Source: Pelagibacteraceae bacterium AG-464-B04
GTDB lineage: Bacteria; Pseudomonadota; Alphaproteobacteria; Pelagibacterales; Pelagibacteraceae
Assembly: GCA_003209225.1 (NCBI GenBank)
Contig: QCRZ01000003.1
Span: forward strand, 1 to 64,000
DNA length: 64,000 nucleotides
Direction: 5' to 3'
Shown here: piece by piece, positions 39,493-48,344 of the stretch
Layout: each line of letters opens with the position of its first letter
How positions within the stretch are numbered: position 1 is the first letter of the stretch
Program-made: the position numbers and the translations under genes
Notes under the pieces: model-generated
Seen by the model: only the letters and a program-made list of their open reading frames with translations
Databases searched by the model: none
Told to the model about the DNA's origin: nothing

Positions 39493-41469
39493 TTACTTAG
39501 AACCTTTGGTTCCTTTGGTTGGATCTTTATCAAAGTTCATATGAAAATCTTTTTTTGGATTTTCGTAATCACCTAGGATGTTTCTGATGTTACTTATTTC
39601 GCCTGGAGCCATTCCAATCTCTTTAAGCAAACTATCTAGAAATGGTTGGTGCGCTCTATAACGTAGTGCGGAGCTAACTACATTATCTGCTAAATTACCA
39701 CTTCTTCTTCCAGATCCTCCTCCTGTAGTTACTGCTTCACCACTGTCTCCTGTGCCAGAAGTTCCACTAAAGCCAGGTAAACCGTTAACATCAACTATTT
39801 TAATATCTCCAATATTTGCCATCGGTTTAACACTTTCTCTAATAATTACTTCAATTTTGTCAGCAAGTTTTAATCTTAGAGCACTTCTTCTACTTGCATC
39901 ACTTCTCAGGTTCTCAGCAGCATTTAATGCTTCTTTGCCAGCTGCATCTATTTCATATCGCAATTTTGCAGCCATAGTTGCAAATCTATCCTGTTCAGCT
40001 TTTGAAGCAGCGGTTATAACATCAACTTTCTTAATACCATGAGCTTTTTCAACGTACATAGCTGAATTTGCTTTTTCTTCAGCTTCTAATGCCCTAGCTC
40101 TAGTAGTTTGTTCTTCAGCTTTAGATTTCAAAACTTGTTTTGATTTATTTATAACTTCAAGATTTTTTTGATGTTCCTCTATACTTAATCTTTTCGCTTT
40201 ATCTATATCAAGAAGTCTTGTTTCTCTTTCTGTTTCAATTCTGTGAGCATCTAAATTTCTTTGTTGAGCAATTTTAGCGTTTTTAATACCTTGTTCAGAA
40301 ATTATTTGAGCTTCCTCAGCATCTTTTTGTCTTTCTGACTGCTCTTTAATTATAGTAGCTTTCTCTTGTGCTCTCTTCATATCAACAAGTCTTTGTTTTT
40401 CTAAACGTGCATACTCACTTTCTTTATCTAAGTTTAAAATTTTAACTTCGGTCTCAAGATCTTTTTGTCTAATTTCATACGCTGCATTTTTCTCCAATTC
40501 ATTTTGTTCTTTTCGACGTTTTTCAATTTCTTCGATCAACCTTGTTTCAGTTAGTTTTTTTTCAACTTCGATAACTTGATTTTGAGAAATTTTTGCAACT
40601 TCAATTTGTTCTTGGCTGGTTATTTCAGCTTCTTCAGCTTCGCGTTCTGTTTCTGCTCTTTTTTTAATAGTTTCAGCTCTTTCGCTTGCTTTTTGAATAG
40701 CTATTTCTCTTTCTTGTTTGTACCTAGAAAATTCTTCGTTCTTCTTAATTTCTAGTTCTTTTTGAACTGTTTCTAAATTTTTATTTTCAATTGAAATTCT
40801 TGTATCTTGTGTAATATCATTTCTTTTTTTCTTTCTTTCCTCAATTTGTTCGGTTAATTGCGTTAAACCTTGAGAATCAAAAGTATTTGCTGGATTAAAC
40901 TGTTCGATTGGAGTTTGATCCAAGGATAAAATAGAGACTGTTTCTAGTGCCAGACCCGTGTGTCCTATTGATGCGTCCGCAATTTTTGTAACTTCTTTTA
41001 CAAATTGTCCTCTATTTTCTTGTATTTCATCAAGTGTCATTTTTGCAGCGACTTCCCCTAGAGCATCAGCAAAACGACCTTGAACTACCTCTCTTAAGTG
41101 TTCGGGATCAAGTGTTCTGTTACCTAAAGTTTGCGCTGCAGTTGCTACGGCTTTTTGTTCTGGTGGAACTTTAGTAAAAAATTCCGTTACTAGTTCTGCT
41201 CTCATTCGGTCTTTTGTTATCAGAGATTTTTCTCCACTTCTTTTTATAGTTATGCTTAAAGTACGCATTCCCACTTGAGTAATGTTGTGAATTATAGGTA
41301 AAACAAAGGCTCCTCCCGATATAACTACCTTCTCGCCAAGCATTCCTGTACGTACAAATGAAACTTCCTTTGATGATCTTCTATACAGCCAATGCAATAG
41401 ATAAACTATAATCGCTACTGCAAGTGCTAGTAGAATTATTGCTGCTATTATATCTGCTCCTCTAGTCAT
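39493..41469 (-). CDS. Flotillin / SPFH-domain membrane scaffold protein
   Basis: 658 aa; N-terminal TM, SPFH region 'GGAFVLPIIHNITQVGMRTLSITI', long Glu/Lys/Arg coiled coil with AxE repeats, 'MAAKLRYEIDAAGKEALNAAENL'. Confidence 0.9.
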   Translation of the reverse strand: MTRGADIIAAIILLALAVAIIVYLLHWLYRRSSKEVSFVRTGMLGEKVVISGGAFVLPIIHNITQVGMRTLSITIKRSGEKSLITKDRMRAELVTEFFTKVPPEQKAVATAAQTLGNRTLDPEHLREVVQGRFADALGEVAAKMTLDEIQENRGQFVKEVTKIADASIGHTGLALETVSILSLDQTPIEQFNPANTFDSQGLTQLTEQIEERKKKRNDITQDTRISIENKNLETVQKELEIKKNEEFSRYKQEREIAIQKASERAETIKKRAETEREAEEAEITSQEQIEVAKISQNQVIEVEKKLTETRLIEEIEKRRKEQNELEKNAAYEIRQKDLETEVKILNLDKESEYARLEKQRLVDMKRAQEKATIIKEQSERQKDAEEAQIISEQGIKNAKIAQQRNLDAHRIETERETRLLDIDKAKRLSIEEHQKNLEVINKSKQVLKSKAEEQTTRARALEAEEKANSAMYVEKAHGIKKVDVITAASKAEQDRFATMAAKLRYEIDAAGKEALNAAENLRSDASRRSALRLKLADKIEVIIRESVKPMANIGDIKIVDVNGLPGFSGTSGTGDSGEAVTTGGGSGRRSGNLADNVVSSALRYRAHQPFLDSLLKEIGMAPGEISNIRNILGDYENPKKDFHMNFDKDPTKGTKGSK

Positions 41470-41487
41470 AAATTATCCCTCTCTAAC

Positions 41488-42186
41488 TTAAGTTGTTTTT
41501 CTCGTATCGTTTAAAGCAGCACTGTAAATTATCATTCCAAAAATGATTTTGTTTAATACATCGGCTAAGTTGTAAATAATATTTAAACTGTTAATATTTA
41601 CTCCTCCAGCCAAGTGCTCAATAAAATATCCTATATGGTAAATTGAAAAACCAATGGTTATAATCAACCTATTTGCAAAAAATGCCATTTGAACATTTTC
41701 ATTGTTACATGAAGCATTTTTTCTCCCCGCATCTCCCATGTAAAGTTCACCAATAATGTAAAGCCAACCAACAATACCCACTAAAAATCCAAGAGTAACA
41801 CTCATATATCCGTAAGCTCCTAATAGCTGAGCTATAACCCAGACAAGTGTTCCAACAAGGAGTCTCCAGAACATTCCTCTCTTAACGTCTGTTACCGACT
41901 TAAGCATTACGTAAAAAGTTAATATCGTCAGTGGGAAAGTTAACATCCAATCAATATATCTTAATGCTGTAGGCGCCTGACCATTTAAAATCCATAAATT
42001 CTTTGCATAGAAGTAGTGTATAGATGACATTAGGGCTATTACCCCAACAAGATTCATAACCGTTCCCCATCTGTTCGACAGACGACCTCTTTCTAAGAAG
42101 AAAAATATCGCTGCCCCTATCATTGCAACCGAGATTAACCAAAAAGATCCACCGACGACGTCTTGCGGCAGCAATAATTTGTTCAT
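41488..42186 (-). CDS. Microbial (type I) rhodopsin, divergent proteorhodopsin-like
   Basis: 232 aa, seven hydrophobic helices; helix C 'ALRYIDWMLTFPLTILTFYVML', helix E 'GWLYIIGELYMG', helix G 'NIIYNLADVLNKIIFGMIIY' with Schiff-base Lys; good RBS AAAAGGAG. Confidence 0.95.
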   Translation of the reverse strand: MNKLLLPQDVVGGSFWLISVAMIGAAIFFFLERGRLSNRWGTVMNLVGVIALMSSIHYFYAKNLWILNGQAPTALRYIDWMLTFPLTILTFYVMLKSVTDVKRGMFWRLLVGTLVWVIAQLLGAYGYMSVTLGFLVGIVGWLYIIGELYMGDAGRKNASCNNENVQMAFFANRLIITIGFSIYHIGYFIEHLAGGVNINSLNIIYNLADVLNKIIFGMIIYSAALNDTRKTT

Positions 42187-42455
42187 GAACTCCTTTTCAG
42201 ACTAATTTTTTTTATTTTTGCTATTTAAATTCTAATTTTTGCACAAATCAATCAAATAAAATTGAATTTAAGAAAAAGATCTTTCAAAATCTTTTAAAAT
42301 ACCTCTAAAAAAAATTATTTTTTTACAATTCAATTAATACTAGAATTTTTTCAAAGTTCTCTTTTTGGTTTAAATAATTGAGCAACGGATGGGATGTTTA
42401 TAATTTTAAAATTCTGATTTCGTTAAATATTTATTATCTATATTATTAAGCTTGA

Positions 42456-43094
42456 ATGCTTTCCAAAGTGATAACAATAGCACAACAAAAAGGGGGTACG
42501 GGTAAAACAACATTAGCGGTGCATCTAGCTCTGGCTTTTGTTAAATACCATAATCTTAAAGTTGTCATTATTGATACCGATCCTCAGGGTAGCCTTGGTA
42601 AATGGTTTATGGTTCGATCAAAAAAAAATTCTCTGAATAAAAATTTAACCTTTAAAACTGCTAGCTTATGGGGTGCACAGTATGAATCAAAAACATTTAA
42701 AAAAGATCATGATATTATTATTATAGATACTCCACCTAAAATTGAATCTGATGCACGTCCATCGATAGAAGCTGCGGATTTAGTTTTAATACCAATGACG
42801 CCATCTCATGTTGATTTTTGGGCTACTGAAGCAATTATTGAAATTGCAAAAAAAGCACAAAAAAAAGTATTGGTACAAATCAATAGAGCAAATCAAAGAT
42901 CTAAACTTATTAACAAAACACACGAGTACATTAATAGTATTAAAGTTTCAGCTACAAATATAATAATTGGAAATCGACAAATTTACCCATCATCTATGGG
43001 TGAAGGAAAAACAGCTGTGGAAAAACAAAAAAAAAGTAAAGCTGTAGAAGAAATAAAAAAACTATCTGAACAAATTTTATTAGAATTAAAATAA
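42456..43094 (+). CDS. ParA/MinD-family ATPase
   Basis: 212 aa; deviant Walker A 'QQKGGTGKTTLAVHLA', 'VIIDTDPQGSLGKW', 'IIIDTPP'. Confidence 0.9.
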   Translation: MLSKVITIAQQKGGTGKTTLAVHLALAFVKYHNLKVVIIDTDPQGSLGKWFMVRSKKNSLNKNLTFKTASLWGAQYESKTFKKDHDIIIIDTPPKIESDARPSIEAADLVLIPMTPSHVDFWATEAIIEIAKKAQKKVLVQINRANQRSKLINKTHEYINSIKVSATNIIIGNRQIYPSSMGEGKTAVEKQKKSKAVEEIKKLSEQILLELK

Positions 43095-43146
43095 TTTTTC
43101 TAATTAATTTTAACCTAATGCCCGTCTCTATTAATGCAAACTCTTA

Positions 43147-44292
43147 CTAAAAGTTTAAAATTTTTGCAAATTCCCTAATATCTTTAACTAATAAATCGGG
43201 CTGCTCTAAAGCAGCAAAGTGACCACCTTTTTTCATTTTGGTCCAACGCTGAATATTATAAATTCTTTCAACATAAGATCTTGGTGCCCACTCTAAATAT
43301 TCTTTCGGAAATAGAGCTATTGCGGTAGGAATTTTTATAGGAAGACCTTTTTTGGGAAGTAATCTTCCACCTTCTTCTCTCCTTCCATAATAAATCCATG
43401 AAGCTGTATTAAATGTCTTAGTAACTAAATAAACCATAATATTTGATAATAAAGAATCTTTTGAATAAACACTTTCAATATTGTTATCTTTAATATCTGA
43501 CCATCCATGCATTTTTTCAATAATCCAAGCCGCAACACCAACTGGGCTATCCATCATTGCATAACTTAATGTCTGAGGTTTTGTTGCTTGTTGGGTTCTA
43601 TAACCATCCTCGATCATTTGATTTTTTTTAAATCTTTCTTCCCACTCTTTCTCTTTTTTATTTTGAGATCCATCTGGATGTCGTACGATTAAAATATTAA
43701 TATGAATAGCTGCACAATTTTTCGGAAAATCATAAGCAAGCCAAGTTGCAATTGTTCCACCAAAATCACCACCTTGAGCTAAATATTTTTTGTATCCAAG
43801 AACTTTTATCATTAAAGAATTAAAAATATTTGCCATTTTTCTTGGTCCGATAGGTTTTGGGGGTCGACTTGAAAATCCAAACCCCGGTAAAGATGGAACT
43901 ATAACATCAAAAGCGTCTTCTTTTTTTCCACCATATTTTTCAGGATGAGCAAGCTGATCTATAATATGTAAAAATTCTATAATCGATCCAGGCCAACCAT
44001 GACTTAATAATAATGGTCTTGGATTAGTCCCACTTCCCTTTTCTTGAATAAAATGGACATCAAATCCATTAATGTTTGTTTTAAAATTTCGAAATTTATT
44101 TATTTTTTCTTCTGTTTTTCTCCAATCAAATTTTTCTATCCAATATTTTGAAATTTCTTTCATATAATCTAGATTGGTTCCGTAGTTCCAACCACCATCC
44201 TCTGGCATTTCGTGCCAAGAGTAATTAGCAACTTTTGTATTAATTTCTTCAATTATTTTATTGGAAATATTTATTTTAAATGGTCTTATCAT
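43147..44292 (-). CDS. Epoxide hydrolase family protein (EHN N-terminal domain + alpha/beta hydrolase)
   Basis: 381 aa; 'RPLLLSHGWPGSIIEFLHIIDQL', 'VPSLPGFGFSS', 'YLAQGGDFGGTIATWLA'. Confidence 0.88.
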   Translation of the reverse strand: MIRPFKINISNKIIEEINTKVANYSWHEMPEDGGWNYGTNLDYMKEISKYWIEKFDWRKTEEKINKFRNFKTNINGFDVHFIQEKGSGTNPRPLLLSHGWPGSIIEFLHIIDQLAHPEKYGGKKEDAFDVIVPSLPGFGFSSRPPKPIGPRKMANIFNSLMIKVLGYKKYLAQGGDFGGTIATWLAYDFPKNCAAIHINILIVRHPDGSQNKKEKEWEERFKKNQMIEDGYRTQQATKPQTLSYAMMDSPVGVAAWIIEKMHGWSDIKDNNIESVYSKDSLLSNIMVYLVTKTFNTASWIYYGRREEGGRLLPKKGLPIKIPTAIALFPKEYLEWAPRSYVERIYNIQRWTKMKKGGHFAALEQPDLLVKDIREFAKILNF

Positions 44293-44329
44293 AGTTGTAT
44301 ATACTTTAATATATTAAAAATAAAATTGC

Positions 44330-45325
44330 ATGAAAAAGATAATTAATAGAGCAAGTGATTTTGTAGAGGAGTCTATTGAGGGACTAGTTAAATCTCATCC
44401 AGATGTTTATTCTTTTGCGCCAGATAATAAAAGAGTAATTATCAGAACCGAAAAATCTTCGAATAAAGTTGGGTTAGTCACGGGAGGAGGTTCTGGTCAC
44501 CTTCCAGTTTTTACTGGATATGTTGGAAAAGGTTTATTGGATGCTTGTGCAATAGGTTCTGTTTTTGCTTCACCTTCAGTTGAACAAATCACATCTGGTA
44601 TTAGAAATGCAAATAATGGTAATGGAGTTCTGTGTATACTTGGAAACTACGGTGGCGATGTTATGAATTTTGAAATGGCTTGCGAAATAGCAAGCTCAGA
44701 AGGAATTAAAACAAAAACAGTTATTGTTGCCGATGATATTGCAAGCGCTAGTTCAGAAGAAAAATTAAAACGCAGAGGTATAGCGGGAATGATTTTTGTT
44801 TTTAAAGTTGCTGGATCAGTTGCAGAAACAGGTGCCTCACTTGAAAAAACTTTTGAAGTTGCTTCTTTAGTTAACAGCAATATCAGAACTCTCGGGATAG
44901 CATTGTCCCCTTGTATCTTGCCGGAAGCTGGTAAACCAACTTTTGATATTAAAGAGGATGAAATTGAAATTGGCATGGGAATTCATGGTGAGCCTGGAAT
45001 TAAAAGAGAGAAATTAAGAGATGCTGACCAAATAATTGATGATTTATGTAAAAGAATTTTAGACGATTTTAAGCTTAATGCTAATGATCAAATATCTATA
45101 ATGATTAATAGTTTGGGGGCCACTCCTTTAGAAGAACTTTATATTGCATCGAGAAGAGTTAATGAAAACTTATCTAAACTAAAAGTTAAAATTACTAAAT
45201 CCTATGTTGGTAGATATGCCACTTCTATGGAAATGGCAGGGATGTCTATTACTGTATTTAAACTAAATGATGAATTGAAAAAATATTTATTATCATCAAG
45301 CGAATGCCCGTTCTGGAATAATTAA
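44330..45325 (+). CDS. dhaK: Dihydroxyacetone kinase DhaK subunit
   Basis: 331 aa; 'VTGGGSGHLPVFTGYVGKGLLDACAIGSVFASPS', 'MGIHGEPGI' with the conserved substrate-binding His. Confidence 0.9.
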   Translation: MKKIINRASDFVEESIEGLVKSHPDVYSFAPDNKRVIIRTEKSSNKVGLVTGGGSGHLPVFTGYVGKGLLDACAIGSVFASPSVEQITSGIRNANNGNGVLCILGNYGGDVMNFEMACEIASSEGIKTKTVIVADDIASASSEEKLKRRGIAGMIFVFKVAGSVAETGASLEKTFEVASLVNSNIRTLGIALSPCILPEAGKPTFDIKEDEIEIGMGIHGEPGIKREKLRDADQIIDDLCKRILDDFKLNANDQISIMINSLGATPLEELYIASRRVNENLSKLKVKITKSYVGRYATSMEMAGMSITVFKLNDELKKYLLSSSECPFWNN

Positions 45326-45331
45326 AAAATA

Positions 45332-45724
45332 CTATTTTAAAAAGCTATCAACTTCTACCTGATAACCTTCTACTAATCTATTTGTTTCATTAGCCATTCC
45401 AACAACTGCTATCATCTCATTAAGCATCTCATCTGTAGCTCCTTTTTTCTTAGCAGCTATACTGTGAGATTTTATACAATATTCACATCCATTGGTTATA
45501 GAAACTGCAACATAAATTAATTCTTTAAAGACTGAATCGAGAGCTCCTTTTTTCATTACCTGTTGTAACGAAGTCCAAGTTCTTTCTAAAGTTTCTGAAT
45601 TATTTGCAAGAGTTTTCCAAAAGTTTGGAACTTCTGTAATTTGTCTTACTTTTTTTATTTCCTCATATATTTCTTTAACTTTGCCCTTAGCTTCGTTTTC
45701 TGAGATTGGTTTAAAGATTGGCAT
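45332..45724 (-). CDS. Carboxymuconolactone decarboxylase / AhpD-like alkylhydroperoxidase family protein
   Basis: 130 aa; 'VAVSITNGCEYCIKSHSIAAKKKGATDEML' CxxC...H motif. Confidence 0.85.
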   Translation of the reverse strand: MPIFKPISENEAKGKVKEIYEEIKKVRQITEVPNFWKTLANNSETLERTWTSLQQVMKKGALDSVFKELIYVAVSITNGCEYCIKSHSIAAKKKGATDEMLNEMIAVVGMANETNRLVEGYQVEVDSFLK

Positions 45725-45735
45725 TTTCTCTCCTT

Positions 45736-47418
45736 TTAATTATAAATTGATTCAATTTTTGGCATTAATGTTAACAATTCTTTTGTGTATTCATGATTTG
45801 GATTTTTAAATAATTCCTCGGTCATTGAAACCTCGCAAAGTTTGCCATTTTTTAATACTGCTATTCGATCACACATTTGTCTTACCACGGGTAAGTCATG
45901 ACTAATAAATAAGATTGTCAGGTTTAATTGCTCTTGTAAATCCTTTAATAAATTTAATATTTGTGCCTGGATGCTAACATCTAAAGCAGAAGTAGGTTCA
46001 TCACAAACCAGTAATCTTGGTTGAGTTGCTAATGCCCTTGCTATTGATATTCTTTGTCTTTGACCTCCAGAAAATTCATGGGGATAACGCTCTGCTGATT
46101 GTTGAGTTAGTTCGACAGATTCTAATAAGTCATAGATATAATTATTTAAATCTTTTGAGTTAATTGAAGGGGTATGAAGTTTTATTGGTTCAGAAACTAT
46201 ATCTTTGACTTTTAATCTTCCATTTAATGAAGAGTATGGATCTTGAAATATCATTTGAATTTGCTTTCTAAACTTCATCATTTCTTTATTACTTTTAATT
46301 TTTGTTATGCAAACATCGTTAAAATAAATATCTCCTGAGCTTGGTCTAAATAGATTAACAATCATTTTAGCAATTGTTGATTTTCCACTTCCACTCTCCC
46401 CTACTAATCCAAACGATTGTCCTTCTTTAATATTAAAGGATACGTCATTTACAGCCATTACAGAGTTTTTTGAACTTTCTGTAAAAAAACTATCATCAAA
46501 TGTTTTGCTTAAATTTTTTACTTGAACCAAATCTTTATTTCGAAGTTCCTTTTTTTCCCATCTATTTAAAATTTTAATATTAGTTTCGCTCTGACTTTTG
46601 TTTTCTTTTTCAATAATTTTAAATCTTTCAATTTTTTTATTTGTTGGTGGCACAGAACTTACAAGACTCTTTGTATAAATTTCCTTAGGTTTTGTTAGTA
46701 TTTCTTTTGTAGGACCAATTTCGACTAAATCTCCATTTTTCATTACAGCTACTCTGTCAGTAGTCTCTGCAACAACTGCCATATCATGAGTGATCAGTAT
46801 TACTGCTAGATTTCTTTCTTTAGTTAATCTTTTTATTAAATCTAAAATTTGAGATTGTATTGATACATCTAAAGCTGTTGTTGGCTCGTCTGCTATAAGT
46901 AATTCAGGTTCACAACAAAGTGCTAGCGAAATAACAACTCTTTGTCTCATTCCTCCAGAAAATTGGTGGGGATAGTTATTAAATCTAGTAGTTGCATCTT
47001 TTATGCCAACCTCTTTCAACAGATTGATGGCTTTGTTTTTTGCTTCTTCCGCACTTAAACTTAAATGGGTTTGAATAGTTTCTATTAACTGTTCACCAAT
47101 TGTTAATATTGGATTTAAAGAAGTTTGAGGATCTTGAAAAATTAAACCAATTTTTTTTCCTCTGTATTTTACAATATTTTCTGGGTTTTCATGAATATCT
47201 ATTCCATCTAAAACTATAGAGCCATTTGAAACTCTTCCTGGTTCATCAATAAGATTTATGATTGCATTACCAACAGTACTTTTCCCTGATCCAGATTCTC
47301 CAACTAGTCCTAGAATTTCCCCTTTATTAACTTCTATATTTACATTTTTAGCAGCATAGACCGTTTCTCTTCTCATTTCATAATCAACGCTTAAATTATT
47401 TATTTTTAAAAAACTCAT
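45736..47418 (-). CDS. Dipeptide/oligopeptide ABC transporter, fused ATP-binding protein (DppD-DppF type)
   Basis: Two ABC domains with oligo_HPY-like 'SLVSSVPPTNKK'; start taken at MSFLKINN, overlapping the stop of the upstream permease. Confidence 0.9.
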   Translation of the reverse strand: MSFLKINNLSVDYEMRRETVYAAKNVNIEVNKGEILGLVGESGSGKSTVGNAIINLIDEPGRVSNGSIVLDGIDIHENPENIVKYRGKKIGLIFQDPQTSLNPILTIGEQLIETIQTHLSLSAEEAKNKAINLLKEVGIKDATTRFNNYPHQFSGGMRQRVVISLALCCEPELLIADEPTTALDVSIQSQILDLIKRLTKERNLAVILITHDMAVVAETTDRVAVMKNGDLVEIGPTKEILTKPKEIYTKSLVSSVPPTNKKIERFKIIEKENKSQSETNIKILNRWEKKELRNKDLVQVKNLSKTFDDSFFTESSKNSVMAVNDVSFNIKEGQSFGLVGESGSGKSTIAKMIVNLFRPSSGDIYFNDVCITKIKSNKEMMKFRKQIQMIFQDPYSSLNGRLKVKDIVSEPIKLHTPSINSKDLNNYIYDLLESVELTQQSAERYPHEFSGGQRQRISIARALATQPRLLVCDEPTSALDVSIQAQILNLLKDLQEQLNLTILFISHDLPVVRQMCDRIAVLKNGKLCEVSMTEELFKNPNHEYTKELLTLMPKIESIYN

Positions 47419-48344
47419 TAGTTTAATTTTGGATTCAAAGTATCTCTCATCCAATCTCCCAATAGATTAATTGAAAACGCCAAAATAACTAAAAAAATTG
47501 CTGGAAAGAAAGTTATCCACCACTCACCAGAAAATAAAAAATCATTACCAATTCTAATTAAAGTTCCTAACGAAGGTGTTGTGGGTGGAACGCCTACTCC
47601 CAAAAAACTTAACGTCGACTCTGCTATTATAGCAAGTGCAAGTCCTATGGTGCCAATTACTAAAACTGGTCTCATTATATTTGGTAAAATATGTTTAAAC
47701 ATAATAAATATATTTGAAACCCCAATAATTGCTGAAGCAGAAACATAATCTTTATTTCTTTCTACTAAGGTAGCTGCACGTGAAACTCTTGCGAATTGAG
47801 GCCATTCGGAAATACCTATCGCAAAAATTAAAACATAAATTGCCATTTCATCATGCAATTCTTTAGAAATAATTCCTCTTGCAATACCATCGACCAATAA
47901 AGCCATCAAAATACTTGGTACTGTTAACTGAACATCAGTTAACCTCATAACAATCATTTCATACTTTCCACCAAAATACCCTGAGGTTAAGCCTAAAGTC
48001 ACTCCTAATATTAAACTAAATAAAATTGCAGAAAAACCAACTATCAAAGAAATTCGTGATCCATAAAGAATTGTTGAAAACATATCTCTACCTTGTCCAT
48101 CAGTTCCTAAAATAAATTTAGCTACACCATCTTTAGACCAAGAAGGAGGTGTGAATGCATCCATTAAAGATAAACTTGAAGGATCAAATGGATTAAAAGG
48201 TGCAACAAGTTCAACAAAAAAAGAGCAGAAAAAAATAATTATTAAAATAATAGTTGATACAATAGCTGTTGGGGATTTTGTAAAGCTAAAGTAAATATCG
48301 CTATCTTGAATTCTGCTTAATAAAGTTAATCTTTGGTTATCCAC
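47418..48344 (-). CDS. Dipeptide/oligopeptide ABC transporter permease (DppC-like)
   Basis: 308 aa; 'LGTDGQGRDMFSTILYGSRISLIVG', 'HILPNIMRPVLVIGTI'. Confidence 0.92.
   Translation of the reverse strand: MDNQRLTLLSRIQDSDIYFSFTKSPTAIVSTIILIIIFFCSFFVELVAPFNPFDPSSLSLMDAFTPPSWSKDGVAKFILGTDGQGRDMFSTILYGSRISLIVGFSAILFSLILGVTLGLTSGYFGGKYEMIVMRLTDVQLTVPSILMALLVDGIARGIISKELHDEMAIYVLIFAIGISEWPQFARVSRAATLVERNKDYVSASAIIGVSNIFIMFKHILPNIMRPVLVIGTIGLALAIIAESTLSFLGVGVPPTTPSLGTLIRIGNDFLFSGEWWITFFPAIFLVILAFSINLLGDWMRDTLNPKLN

Noticed and set aside
41951-42142. 63-aa minus-strand ORF overlapping the rhodopsin in another frame
   Set aside because: Rhodopsin frame has clear seven-helix family features; alternate frame has none.
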